From positions 1 through 64,000 of the forward strand of contig JAFZVE010000028.1 in the NCBI GenBank assembly GCA_017617995.1: 64,000 nt of DNA. The letters are read 5' to 3'. The translations under genes and the position numbers were made by a program. Below are positions 24,274 through 33,198 of the stretch, piece by piece; the first letter of the stretch is position 1, and the number at the start of each line of letters is the position of its first letter. Origin of the DNA: Clostridiales bacterium. GTDB lineage: Bacteria > Bacillota > Clostridia > Saccharofermentanales > Saccharofermentanaceae. The notes under the pieces are model-generated. The model searched no databases, was not told the DNA's origin, and was given only the letters and a program-made list of their open reading frames with translations.

Positions 24274-27080
24274 GGTTCGCCCTCCTCCTTTCTCCAGTTG
24301 TTCTTGTCCAGAACGTTCTGGTTTCCGACAGTAAACCAGATGGAGTTGGTGAAGGTGTTGCCGGAATTGGACTCGGCGGACCAGTTGTCCGTGTAAAGGA
24401 CATACATCTTCTGGTTTTTCGCATCGGGCTGGAAGATGGGATTTCCCGTGAACGGATTTACGGGGTTCTCGAAGAGTCCATCCATCGCCAGTGTCGGTGT
24501 ATCTGCGTTCGTCATGAAGGTGTAGTCTGCGTGGAATTCTTCGTTGGAGTTGAAATCCTTGTAGAAGAGGAACGGGTTATAGCCCATCGCATCCTCGGCG
24601 TTATAGAGCGTATCCGCATCGCCTTCGCCGAAGAGCATCGAGTCGAGGGAACCGAGCCCCCAGGCGTGGTCGGCCACGATGATGATCCTGGTATTGTCAT
24701 AGACGCCGAGCTCGCGGAGATAATCCATCCAGTTTCCGAGCTGGATCAGGGCCGCCATGTCGCTCTCGTAGTGCGCCATCTGGTAGGTGGTGTCCATGTG
24801 GAGCGTGACACCGTCACAGGTGAAGCGGCCGGCATGGGTACGGTCGTACTCGCCGTTATCGACTTCCTTCTGCGGTACATATTCCGGCTCCTGCAACGGG
24901 ATGATGTTATGCGTCGCGCTGTTCTGCATCATGAGGAAGGTGTTGCTTCCCGTGTTCTCTGCGGTCGTGATCGACGGCAGGGCACGAAGCACTTCATAGG
25001 AATTGAGGAATGTATCGAGAAGCGCATCCGGTACGGTGTACTTATCGATATTGCCGCCCTGGATCAGTGCCGTACTGGAGGTGCCGGGCTGGAAGTAGAT
25101 GCCCGTGGAGTAGACGGCCGGCTGCGCAAAGAGCGGGGAGACCTTCATGAAACTGTAGCAGAAGAAGTTTCTCTTCCAGTTGCTCTGCATGTTGTCCGCG
25201 ATGTCGCTCGCTTCACGGAACTGACCGAATTCGGTGTTATAGGCCTTGATGCCCTCATACTGATCAAAGATCGACAGGTCCGGGATGAGGCTGTAGCCTG
25301 CATACGGCGGGTCCATGACGGTGACATCGTATCCGGCCTCCGAGAAAATGACCGGCATCGTGAGAAGTGCTTCGTTGTGCTTATCAACAAGTGACATATC
25401 TGTGCGTTTATTCGTATTGACAGGCATATAGTCATATCCGCCGAAGAGAGCCGGAGCGCCGACGAGTGTTCTGGTTCCGAAGGAAAGGGTGTTTGCATAC
25501 CAGGTGAATCCTTCGAACTGCTTGGCGAGGGTGGGATTCTCCTGGAAAAGATACGGTACATAGGCGGCGACGGCACGGTCGATCATGAGGACGATGACGT
25601 TCTGTCCGTCCTTGCTGAAAGTAAGGGTCGGGCGCTCGGTACCGCTCTCTGCGATGACTCTTTTGATATTTGGCATCGCGGTCTGGATCGAGTAGCAGTT
25701 AAATGCCGTCATCGCGCCGATCGCGATAAGAAGGACCGGAGAGACGAACTTGATGATCGATTCTTTCTTCTTAAAGAGAACGATGATCAGGGCCGTAAGT
25801 GCGATGATGACAAGAAGGTCTAAGATCTCGCGCTTCAGAGCGAGGTCGAGGGCGACATCGAAACGCAGGTCCGGTGTCAGGGAGTTGCTGTTCACGCCGA
25901 AGATCATGTAGTTCGCAGTGCCGGTAACAGCAAAGACCCAGATCGCGACGGTCGCGATCCTTTTCGCTTTGTTGCTCGCGAGGTAGTAGAAGAGACCGGC
26001 CCATACGAGGAATAATCCGGCCGCAGTCAGGAATGCGAAGAATACGTAGCGGTTCGGGGAGTGGACGTTTGAAGTCAGGACGAATTCGGATACCGAAGAC
26101 TTGATGACCGCGGACGGGATCAGACCGCCGATCAGGATCGTCAGGAACAGGGCACCGCCGAAGAAAAGACGGTGGTCGGGTTTCTTCTCTGTAACAGAGG
26201 TATCTGTGCTTTTCTCTTTGGAAGAAGACTTCCTGTTCTTGAAAACAGTCTGACGGATCGTGCTGATGAGAAGCGGCAGGAGCATCGCGAGGCCGACGCC
26301 GTTGATCGCGAGACGGAAATCGGACGGGCCGTGGTAGAAACCGAAGCCATAGACCAGAACACCTATGCCTGCGAGACCGAAGAGGATACCGGCCGTTCTG
26401 CCTTTGTTTTTACTGCCGTTCACGACATTCTTCAGAAGGGAGAAGATGTTATTAAGAGTCCAGTAGAGTACGAGTCCGGACGGGGAATCGTAGAGAAGGA
26501 CGAGGAAGATCAGCGCCATGCCGTGGAGGGTGATCTTGTCCTTGAATTTCAGGCCCTTTGTGTAGATCTCGGAGGAGACGACGTTGATGAGCGTCATGAG
26601 GACCGGAAGGACGTTGATCGTGAATCCGCCGAGCGTGATGAGTGCGTCCGGTTTACTTAAGTCGGAGAACATGAGAAAACGCGCGCCCTGCAGGTCCGGA
26701 AGTTTCGACAGGAAATTGTACGCCGCGATAAAGAACGGGACCTCGAGGACGAGGGCGATGGAGCTTCGTACCGCGTAGATCGGTTTGTAGTTGTTCTCGC
26801 GGTAGAAGGTCTGGAGCATCATGAAACGCTCGTCGCCCTTAAATGTCTTCTTGATGTGCTCGATGAACGGCTCCATGGCCTTCTCGCGTGCACGCTCTTC
26901 CGCCTGGATCGCGTCCGCGCGGTTATAGAAAGGGAGCAGCAGGAGGTTAACGACCAGGCTCAGTGGGAAGATCGCCGCACCGGAGCTTCTCAGGATGTGG
27001 AATGCGGTACTGTACACTGCCTCGAAGATGAGTGTCAGCGGTGACAGGAAAAGTTGGTATAGGATAGATCCTATTGACAT
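24270..27080 (-). CDS. YidC/Oxa1-like membrane core fused to a sulfatase/LtaS-like transferase domain (copy 1)
   Basis: A 936-residue paralogue of the gene at 20149-22932. It is collinear from end to end and shares long stretches such as LLLLPFYNRADAIQAEER. The YidC-like core is residues 1-220 (RSSIALVLEVPFFIAAYNFL; SPSGLVLYWTLNN), extra helices span about 230-470, and the hydrolase-fold domain starts near 490 with VIVLMIDRA (D501), T538 in FGTRTLVGAPALFGG and IIIVADHAW (D804, H805). I chose the ATG at 27080, which aligns exactly with its paralogue; a longer frame to 27233 would cross the promoter. First gene of the operon. Catalysis by the outer domain on an envelope polymer is likely but unproven. 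Confidence 0.82.
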   Translation of the reverse strand: MSIGSILYQLFLSPLTLIFEAVYSTAFHILRSSGAAIFPLSLVVNLLLLPFYNRADAIQAEERAREKAMEPFIEHIKKTFKGDERFMMLQTFYRENNYKPIYAVRSSIALVLEVPFFIAAYNFLSKLPDLQGARFLMFSDLSKPDALITLGGFTINVLPVLMTLINVVSSEIYTKGLKFKDKITLHGMALIFLVLLYDSPSGLVLYWTLNNIFSLLKNVVNGSKNKGRTAGILFGLAGIGVLVYGFGFYHGPSDFRLAINGVGLAMLLPLLISTIRQTVFKNRKSSSKEKSTDTSVTEKKPDHRLFFGGALFLTILIGGLIPSAVIKSSVSEFVLTSNVHSPNRYVFFAFLTAAGLFLVWAGLFYYLASNKAKRIATVAIWVFAVTGTANYMIFGVNSNSLTPDLRFDVALDLALKREILDLLVIIALTALIIVLFKKKESIIKFVSPVLLIAIGAMTAFNCYSIQTAMPNIKRVIAESGTERPTLTFSKDGQNVIVLMIDRAVAAYVPYLFQENPTLAKQFEGFTWYANTLSFGTRTLVGAPALFGGYDYMPVNTNKRTDMSLVDKHNEALLTMPVIFSEAGYDVTVMDPPYAGYSLIPDLSIFDQYEGIKAYNTEFGQFREASDIADNMQSNWKRNFFCYSFMKVSPLFAQPAVYSTGIYFQPGTSSTALIQGGNIDKYTVPDALLDTFLNSYEVLRALPSITTAENTGSNTFLMMQNSATHNIIPLQEPEYVPQKEVDNGEYDRTHAGRFTCDGVTLHMDTTYQMAHYESDMAALIQLGNWMDYLRELGVYDNTRIIIVADHAWGLGSLDSMLFGEGDADTLYNAEDAMGYNPFLFYKDFNSNEEFHADYTFMTNADTPTLAMDGLFENPVNPFTGNPIFQPDAKNQKMYVLYTDNWSAESNSGNTFTNSIWFTVGNQNVLDKNNWRKEEGEP

Positions 27081-27130
27081 GTAAATAGCCTTCTTTTTCG
27101 TGTGTTTTTCTTTTCTTGGTCTTCTGCGGG

Positions 27131-27152
27131 GGCTTTCTGACTTGTCAGAAGC
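27131..27152 (-). promoter_or_regulatory. hairpin in the leader of the YidC-transferase operon
   Basis: GCTTTCTGAC and GTCAGAAGC form a near-perfect hairpin with a two-base loop in the 5' leader, about 25 bases after the predicted transcription start. It has no T-run on the minus strand. It may be an operator or an mRNA-stabilising structure. Confidence 0.4.
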
Positions 27153-27176
27153 CGAAGCGGAAAACAAACGCGAATT

Positions 27177-27205
27177 ATTATAGCATTTACGAGAGAGTAA
27201 CTCAA
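27177..27205 (-). promoter_or_regulatory. promoter of the YidC-transferase operon
   Basis: On the minus strand TTGAGT (27200-27205), a 17-base spacer and TATAAT (27177-27182) form a good promoter. Transcription would begin near 27170. The alternating purine-pyrimidine tract begins one base upstream of the -35. Confidence 0.65.
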
Positions 27206-27206
27206 C

Positions 27207-27257
27207 TATATACGCGTACATGCGCGTGCACACGCGTGTGTCATGCGCGCGTGCGCG
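27207..27257. other. alternating purine-pyrimidine, Z-DNA-prone tract
   Basis: Bases 27207-27241 (35 bases) and 27242-27257 (16 bases) alternate pyrimidine and purine without exception; only the junction breaks the pattern. The tract is dominated by CG, TG and CA steps, the steps that most favour left-handed DNA. It lies between the divergent YidC-transferase promoter and the GH95 gene. Confidence 0.8.
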
Positions 27258-27396
27258 AAAGTTTCGCCAGAGTGATGTCTGTATTTGACGGGCTCATTCA
27301 GATCGGGATACTTACGGGGGTGCTTCCCAAAGGGGCACGGTCATTGTAAGATGGAAGGGAACTTTCACAAGGAAGATCCACACGGAGGACACGGAG

Positions 27397-29634
27397 ATGA
27401 CAGAGATTAATCCGAATAAGATCGTTTTTGACACACCGGCGAAGGCGTGGGAAGAGGCGCTGCCGGTCGGAAACGGTAAGCTCGGCGGCATGGTCTTCGG
27501 TCTTCCTTTTACCGAGCGGATCCAGCTCAATGAGGATTCGCTGTGGTCCGGCGGACCGCAGGACAGAAATAACCCTTCTGCTCTGGAGTATCTTCCGAAG
27601 ATCCGAAGGCTCATCTTCGACGGCAGAATCACGGAAGCGCAGGAACTGTGCACCTTTGCGCTGTCGGGCACCCCGGAGGAAGAGCGCCACTACGAGACGC
27701 TCGGGAATCTTTTCATCGAGTTTATGGGGAAAGAGACGGACTATTGTAACTACCAGCGTGAACTGGATCTTAGGAACGCTGTGGTGACTACGACATTTAC
27801 GCTCGGGGGGGTGCGCTATAAGCGTGAAGTGATCGCGAGCTATCCGCGAAATGCACTGATCGTACATCTTTCTGCGGACAAGGCGGGTTCACTGAGCTTT
27901 CATGCCCAGCTCGGAAGAGGCGGAAAGCCGTGGGAAGAGGTACCGTATCAGACGCAGATATTGCGGCGTCAGGCGTATAACAACAGTGTGGACGCGATCA
28001 CAGCCCGGCCCGGGAATATCCAGTTGATGGAAGGGACAACTGCCGGGCGAGAGGGGATCTCTTTCGCGTGCGGCGTCAAGGTCGTGCCGGAAGGAGGAAC
28101 AGTCAAGGTCATCGGGAATTCCACGATTATCGAGGGAGCGGACGAAGCGGTCCTCATCGTCTGTGCGGACACGACATTCCGAGAGGCGGAGCCTGTAGCT
28201 TCGGTTCTTTCGCGAATCGAAAAGACCGCGGGTGTGGAGACGTTGACCGGAACTTCCGATAAGGATAGGATGAATACGGCAGCTGCGCTCTGGCAGGCAG
28301 TATATGAGGAGCACCTCGCCGATTATCAGGAGCTTTTCGATCGTGTGAAGATCAAGATCGACGGGCAGGACGACATCGTGCGATTCTTCCAGTTCGGGCG
28401 GTATCTCATGATCGCGGGTTCACGTCCCGGCTCGCTGCCACTCAATCTCCAGGGCATCTGGAATCAGGACTTCACGCCGATCTGGGGGAGCCGCTTCACG
28501 ATCAACATCAATACCGAGATGAACTATTGGCCGGCGCTGATTACGAATCTTTCGGAGTGTACGCAGCCTCTAATCACGCATCTGCATCGTATTCGCGAAA
28601 ATGGACGCATCACGGCCCGGAAGATGTACGGATGCGGCGGTTTTGTCGCGCATCACAATACCGATATCTGGGGCGATACAGCGCCACAGGATGTCTGCAT
28701 CAGTTCGACCTACTGGGTCATGGGCGGTGCGTGGCTGTCGCTTCACATCTGGGAGCAGTACCTCTTTACGAAGGATCTCGCTTTCCTTTCTGAGAATTAT
28801 CCGATCATGCGCGAGGCCGCAGAGTTCGTGATGGACTACCTCGTTCCCGACGGAGAGTATCTGGTGACGTGTCCGACGCTCTCGCCGGAGAATACGTATA
28901 TTCTGGAAAATGGCGAGAAGGGCGTGATCTGTAAGGGTGCGTCGATGGATAACCAGATCATTACGGAACTTCTCTGTGCATGTATTTCCGCGGAGGAAGC
29001 ACTGCACCTCACGGAGTCGGAGATTGCCGGTTCTGCATCTCAAGATGAGGGATGCAAAAAGAGCATCTCGATCCGTGCGAAGGAAGTCCTTGCGCGCATC
29101 GCACCGATCCGGGTCGGAAAGCACGGGCAGATCATGGAGTGGAACGAAGACTATGAGGAGGCAGAACCGGGACACCGGCATATTTCCCAGCTGTTCGCGC
29201 TCTATCCCGGAAGTAGAATCACAAAAGCTACGACGCCAGAGCTTTTCGATGCGGCGAAAAGGACGATCGAGAGAAGATTGTCCTATGGCGGCGGGCATTC
29301 CGGATGGAGCCGTGCGTGGATCATCAACATGTACGCGAGGCTCGGGGAAGGGGATCTCGCCTATGAGAATCTGCGGACGCTTCTTGAGAAACAAACTCTT
29401 CCGAATCTTTTCGATGACCATCCGCCGTTTCAGATCGACGGAAACTTCGGTGCGACGGCCGGTATCGCAGAGATGCTGGTGCAGAGCCATGAGGACGAAG
29501 TGCGCCTTCTTCCTGCCCTTCCGGAAGCGTGGAAGAAACACGGACGTGTCGAGGGACTTCGTCTTCGTGGCGGGAAGATCCTGAAACTTCTCGAGTGGGA
29601 AAACGGCACCATCACTCATTCTGTGATCGAATAA
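27397..29634 (+). CDS. glycoside hydrolase family 95 (alpha-L-fucosidase type)
   Basis: A 745-residue GH95 enzyme, near full length for the family. The N-terminal beta domain opens with [18 protein letters not shown] and [11 protein letters not shown]. The (alpha/alpha)6 catalytic region carries [18 protein letters not shown] (catalytic Asn region), [16 protein letters not shown] and LSPENTY (catalytic Glu region). The C-terminus has [16 protein letters not shown] and [13 protein letters not shown]. Family members remove alpha-1,2-fucose, or alpha-galactose in some cases, from glycans. No signal peptide is present, so it should act in the cytoplasm on imported oligosaccharides. ACGGAG precedes the ATG. 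The next gene is a sodium symporter. Confidence 0.92.
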   Translation: MTEINPNKIVFDTPAKAWEEALPVGNGKLGGMVFGLPFTERIQLNEDSLWSGGPQDRNNPSALEYLPKIRRLIFDGRITEAQELCTFALSGTPEEERHYETLGNLFIEFMGKETDYCNYQRELDLRNAVVTTTFTLGGVRYKREVIASYPRNALIVHLSADKAGSLSFHAQLGRGGKPWEEVPYQTQILRRQAYNNSVDAITARPGNIQLMEGTTAGREGISFACGVKVVPEGGTVKVIGNSTIIEGADEAVLIVCADTTFREAEPVASVLSRIEKTAGVETLTGTSDKDRMNTAAALWQAVYEEHLADYQELFDRVKIKIDGQDDIVRFFQFGRYLMIAGSRPGSLPLNLQGIWNQDFTPIWGSRFTININTEMNYWPALITNLSECTQPLITHLHRIRENGRITARKMYGCGGFVAHHNTDIWGDTAPQDVCISSTYWVMGGAWLSLHIWEQYLFTKDLAFLSENYPIMREAAEFVMDYLVPDGEYLVTCPTLSPENTYILENGEKGVICKGASMDNQIITELLCACISAEEALHLTESEIAGSASQDEGCKKSISIRAKEVLARIAPIRVGKHGQIMEWNEDYEEAEPGHRHISQLFALYPGSRITKATTPELFDAAKRTIERRLSYGGGHSGWSRAWIINMYARLGEGDLAYENLRTLLEKQTLPNLFDDHPPFQIDGNFGATAGIAEMLVQSHEDEVRLLPALPEAWKKHGRVEGLRLRGGKILKLLEWENGTITHSVIE

Positions 29635-29802
29635 CACAGAGCTTTTCCCAACGAAAAAAGTGCTCCTTCCTTTATGCAAAATTCTTCCATGGCTCTAGCA
29701 TTTGCGCCCTATCTTTGCTACTATGGATATGTTGTGGGAAACCACAGCAGAAAGTGGTAATTTGATGCTCGCAGCAGGCGGGCTTCGGAAGAGGGGGTAT
29801 TT

Positions 29803-31350
29803 ATGACAACGACAAACATTGTCATTATGGTTGCTATTGGTGCATATCTCATCATGATGGTCGTCATCGGTGCACTATTCAGCAAGAAAAACAAGAACAC
29901 AGACGACTTCTATCTCGGTGGCAGAAAGCTCGGCCCGATCGTTACGGCGATGAGTGCCGAGGCATCCGACATGAGTTCCTGGCTTCTCATGGGACTTCCG
30001 GCTGTCGCCCTGATGACCGGTATTCCGGAAGCGTTCTGGACAGCGCTCGGCCTCGCGGTCGGCACCTACCTGAACTGGCTCTTCGTGGCGAAGAGACTCC
30101 GTGTCTACACAAGTAAAGTGGACGCGGTCACGCTGCCGGACTTCTTCAGCAAGCGGTTCGGCGATGACAAGCACATCATCACGCTGATCGCGGCGCTCTT
30201 TATCGTAGTATTCTTCATCCCGTATACCGCATCCGGATTCGCGGCCTGCGGTAAGCTTTTCTCCTCGCTGTTCGATGTTTCCTATACGACGGCCATGGTC
30301 ATCAGTGCCATCGTTATCGTCGTGTACTGCACACTCGGCGGATTCCTCGCCGCGTCCACGACTGACTTTATCCAGTCCATCATCATGACCATCGCACTCC
30401 TCGTCGTTCTCGGCGTAGGTGAGGCGGTCACGAACGGTTTCGGAAATGTGTTCGATAACGTTAAGAACCTGAACGGTTACCTCGATGTCTTTAAGGGTTT
30501 TAATGTAGCAGACGGTACGACAGGAAGCTACGGCGCACTGCCGGTTGCCTCGACACTGGCGTGGGGTCTCGGATACTTCGGTATGCCGCATATCCTCCTC
30601 CGATTCATGGCGATCGAAGATAAGAAGAAATTGAAGGTCTCCCGTCGTGTGGCTTCCGTCTGGGTAGTCATCTCCATGGGTATCGCCGTTCTGATCGGCG
30701 TGGTCGGTTATTCTCTCATGAAGGCCGGCATCGCTCCTGCCTATGAAAATGCTTCCGCCGCCGAGACGATCATCGTTGATGTCGCGAAGTGGATCGCTTC
30801 CCACGGTTACATCCCGGCCTTTGTCGGTGGTGTCATCCTCGCGGGTATCCTCGCATCGACCATGTCCACCGCGGACTCCCAGCTCCTCGCTGCGGCTTCC
30901 TCCATCTCCCAGAACCTCGTTCAGGAGACATTTGGTAAGAAGCTCTCTGAGAAGAAGGGTATGTGGCTCGCCCGTATCTGCGTTATCGTGATCTCCGTGA
31001 TTGCGGTCTTCCTGGCGCTCGATCCGAGCAGCTCCGTATTCCGTATCGTATCCTTCGCATGGGCCGGATTCGGCGCCGTCTTCGGACCGCTGGTTCTTTT
31101 CGGACTGTTCTGGAAGAGAACGAACAAGTGGGGCGCCATCGCCGGCATGATCTCCGGTGGTGCGACGATCTTCATCTGGAAGTTCGTCATCCGTGTACAG
31201 TTCGCGGATACGATCCTGAATATCTATGAACTGCTGCCGGCCTTCATCGTAGCCAGCATCTTCATCGTAGTATTCAGTCTCGTGACCAAGGCTCCGGAAG
31301 AAGCGATCGTCAAGACTTTCGACGACGTAAAGAAAGAGTGCAAGGCCTAA
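29803..31350 (+). CDS. putP: sodium:proline symporter (PutP-like, SSS family)
   Basis: A 515-residue sodium:solute symporter with about 13 membrane helices. It has DDFYLGGRKLGP at the first loop, AEASDMSSWLLMGLPA in helix 2 and CTLGGFLAASTTDFIQ in helix 5, which are diagnostic for PutP. It imports proline or a related solute using sodium. GAGGGGG lies before the ATG. It follows the GH95 gene after about 170 bases, so cotranscription is possible but not shown. A strong structured terminator follows. Confidence 0.9.
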   Translation: MTTTNIVIMVAIGAYLIMMVVIGALFSKKNKNTDDFYLGGRKLGPIVTAMSAEASDMSSWLLMGLPAVALMTGIPEAFWTALGLAVGTYLNWLFVAKRLRVYTSKVDAVTLPDFFSKRFGDDKHIITLIAALFIVVFFIPYTASGFAACGKLFSSLFDVSYTTAMVISAIVIVVYCTLGGFLAASTTDFIQSIIMTIALLVVLGVGEAVTNGFGNVFDNVKNLNGYLDVFKGFNVADGTTGSYGALPVASTLAWGLGYFGMPHILLRFMAIEDKKKLKVSRRVASVWVVISMGIAVLIGVVGYSLMKAGIAPAYENASAAETIIVDVAKWIASHGYIPAFVGGVILAGILASTMSTADSQLLAAASSISQNLVQETFGKKLSEKKGMWLARICVIVISVIAVFLALDPSSSVFRIVSFAWAGFGAVFGPLVLFGLFWKRTNKWGAIAGMISGGATIFIWKFVIRVQFADTILNIYELLPAFIVASIFIVVFSLVTKAPEEAIVKTFDDVKKECKA

Positions 31351-31377
31351 GCCCGCAAGTCTGAAATAGAAAAAGAA

Positions 31378-31449
31378 AAAGAATCTCTCGGGTGACGAGT
31401 TTTTTCGTGAAACGAAAAACTGTTTGAGTCACAAGAGAGATTCTTTTTT
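31378..31449 (+). ncRNA. conserved nested-hairpin element, copy A (also a terminator)
   Basis: The outer stem is GAATCTCTC with GAGAGATTC (31381-31389, 31435-31443) followed by six Ts. Inside it is stem GTGAC/GTCAC (31392-31396, 31428-31432), then GAG, then a terminal hairpin GTTTTT...AAAAAC, then TGTTTGA. The same core with changed but still paired stems occurs at 44261-44342 and 44418-44494. It ends the putP transcript and may have an added RNA function. Confidence 0.65.
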
Positions 31450-31476
31450 CTCTTCTATTCGATTACAGTTGCGAGA

Positions 31477-33174
31477 TTAGGCCTTGTTGTCTTCTTCCTG
31501 AGGGAGATCGACGAGGTGGAAGTTTCCGGTGATCGGATCGCGTACGGAAGTATCGATCCGGCCGGCTGGCGGGACGCTTCGCACGAAGTCCGGACGGCTC
31601 TTGGGATTCTCACGGAGATAATAATCGAGCGTCAGCGCATCGCGGATATCGTCTTCGTAGAGCGTGGTCCGCTCCTCGGCAAATTCCAGAAGGATCTCGT
31701 AGCGGCGTGAACGGGCCGGCGTCATCGTGAAGTAGCCTTTCTCCTTGTAGAAATCGGCCAGTGCGGAGAAAAAATCGAACGGTGTCTCGAATGCGGGGAG
31801 AAGAAGCGGCAGCGTCACCGTGAACTGCGCGCTGTTGTAGTAGAGCTCCACCATTTCTTCGATATGCTTGAGTTCACAGATCTCATCGAACTTGAGCCAT
31901 CTCGTAGAGAGTACCTCGTACGGCGCTTCTTCGGAATACAGGATCCCAAATCGCTCGCAGTCCTTCTCGATCGGCGCACCCTTCAAGACCTTCAGGAAAC
32001 CGAGCTGGATATTCGTCGGTGCCATGCCGTATACATCGTTGAAGGAATTGCGGAAACTGCGGAATCCCTCATAAGGCAGGCCTGCGATCAGGTCGAGGTG
32101 CAGGTGGAGATTCCCGTTCTTGCGAAGTTCTTCGATGGCCTTGGCGATCTTGTGGACCTTGGCCGGGCGGTTGACTGCCAGAAGCGTATCGAGGTTCGTG
32201 GTCTGAATGCCGATCTCGAGCTGCACCTGCCCGGGGCGCATCTGCCGGAGAAGATCGATTTCCTCTTTGTCGAGAAATTCCGCTGTGATCTCGAAGTGGA
32301 ACTGCGTCTTGCCATTGTCGTGCTCGCGGATATAGTTCCAGATCGCCTTGGATCTTTCCTTGTCGCTGTTAAATGTTCTGTCGATGAATTTGACCAGCGG
32401 GACCTCGGAGTCGAGGAAGAACTGCAGTTCGCGGAATACGAACGGGAGGCTCCGATAGCGCACTGTCTTGTCGACCGAGGACAGGCAGTAGCTGCAGCGG
32501 TAAGGACACCCGCGCGAAGATTCGTAGTAGACGATCCGGTGATCGAAGGAACTCATGCCGTCTTCGTAGATGAACGGCATCGAGTCCATGTCGGAAAGAT
32601 CCGAGCTGATGACTGTCGGACGCTCGCGTAGCGCGATATTCGGGATGCCTGTAAAGTCGGCCGCTTCGTAGTTTCTGCCATCGAGTGCACGGCTGTCTGC
32701 CATACCTGAGATAACTCCCGGTATATTTCGTGTGGCACCGTCATCCGTACCGACTTCGGCTTCGGCCTCGGACCACGCTTGCTGCAGGACGTATTCTCCG
32801 ACGACCCTGGTAAAAGCGCTTTCGCCTTCGCCGACGATGATCCCCCTTACGCAGGAGTAGTCCCTGAAGTAAGACTCGTATTCGAATGAGACTTCCGGCC
32901 CGCCGAGCCAGACGTCCGTATCAGGCAGGACCTTCGGAAGATCGGAAAGGAGCTTCTTCACGATATCGATGTTCCAGATATAGCAAGAGAAGCCGATCAC
33001 GTCGGGACGGCATTCGCAGATGTCAGACAGGATCCGGTGAAATGGCGTATTGATCGTTGTTTCCAGGATCGAGACTGCACCGGGATACACACGCTCGGCA
33101 TAGAGCTGGAGAGAATACACAGCCGGATTGGAATGGATATATTTAGCATTGACTGCAACAAGAAGAAAATTCAT
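31477..33174 (-). CDS. B12-binding/radical SAM protein (DUF4080 type)
   Basis: A 565-residue protein. A cobalamin-binding-like Rossmann region comes first (MNFLLVAVNAKYIHSNPAVY and VWLGGPEVSFE). The radical SAM domain follows, with the CxxxCxxC cluster motif in SRGCPYRCSYCLSS and a TIM-barrel segment near KFIDRTFNSDKERSK. The C-terminal 200 residues match the DUF4080 extension common in Clostridia. It should bind a 4Fe-4S cluster and cleave SAM, but its substrate is unknown. It lies 24 bases after the GT-C-like membrane protein gene, so they share an operon. Confidence 0.85.
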   Translation of the reverse strand: MNFLLVAVNAKYIHSNPAVYSLQLYAERVYPGAVSILETTINTPFHRILSDICECRPDVIGFSCYIWNIDIVKKLLSDLPKVLPDTDVWLGGPEVSFEYESYFRDYSCVRGIIVGEGESAFTRVVGEYVLQQAWSEAEAEVGTDDGATRNIPGVISGMADSRALDGRNYEAADFTGIPNIALRERPTVISSDLSDMDSMPFIYEDGMSSFDHRIVYYESSRGCPYRCSYCLSSVDKTVRYRSLPFVFRELQFFLDSEVPLVKFIDRTFNSDKERSKAIWNYIREHDNGKTQFHFEITAEFLDKEEIDLLRQMRPGQVQLEIGIQTTNLDTLLAVNRPAKVHKIAKAIEELRKNGNLHLHLDLIAGLPYEGFRSFRNSFNDVYGMAPTNIQLGFLKVLKGAPIEKDCERFGILYSEEAPYEVLSTRWLKFDEICELKHIEEMVELYYNSAQFTVTLPLLLPAFETPFDFFSALADFYKEKGYFTMTPARSRRYEILLEFAEERTTLYEDDIRDALTLDYYLRENPKSRPDFVRSVPPAGRIDTSVRDPITGNFHLVDLPQEEDNKA

Positions 33175-33198
33175 AAGCGCCTCCGAAGTAGTTGATCA

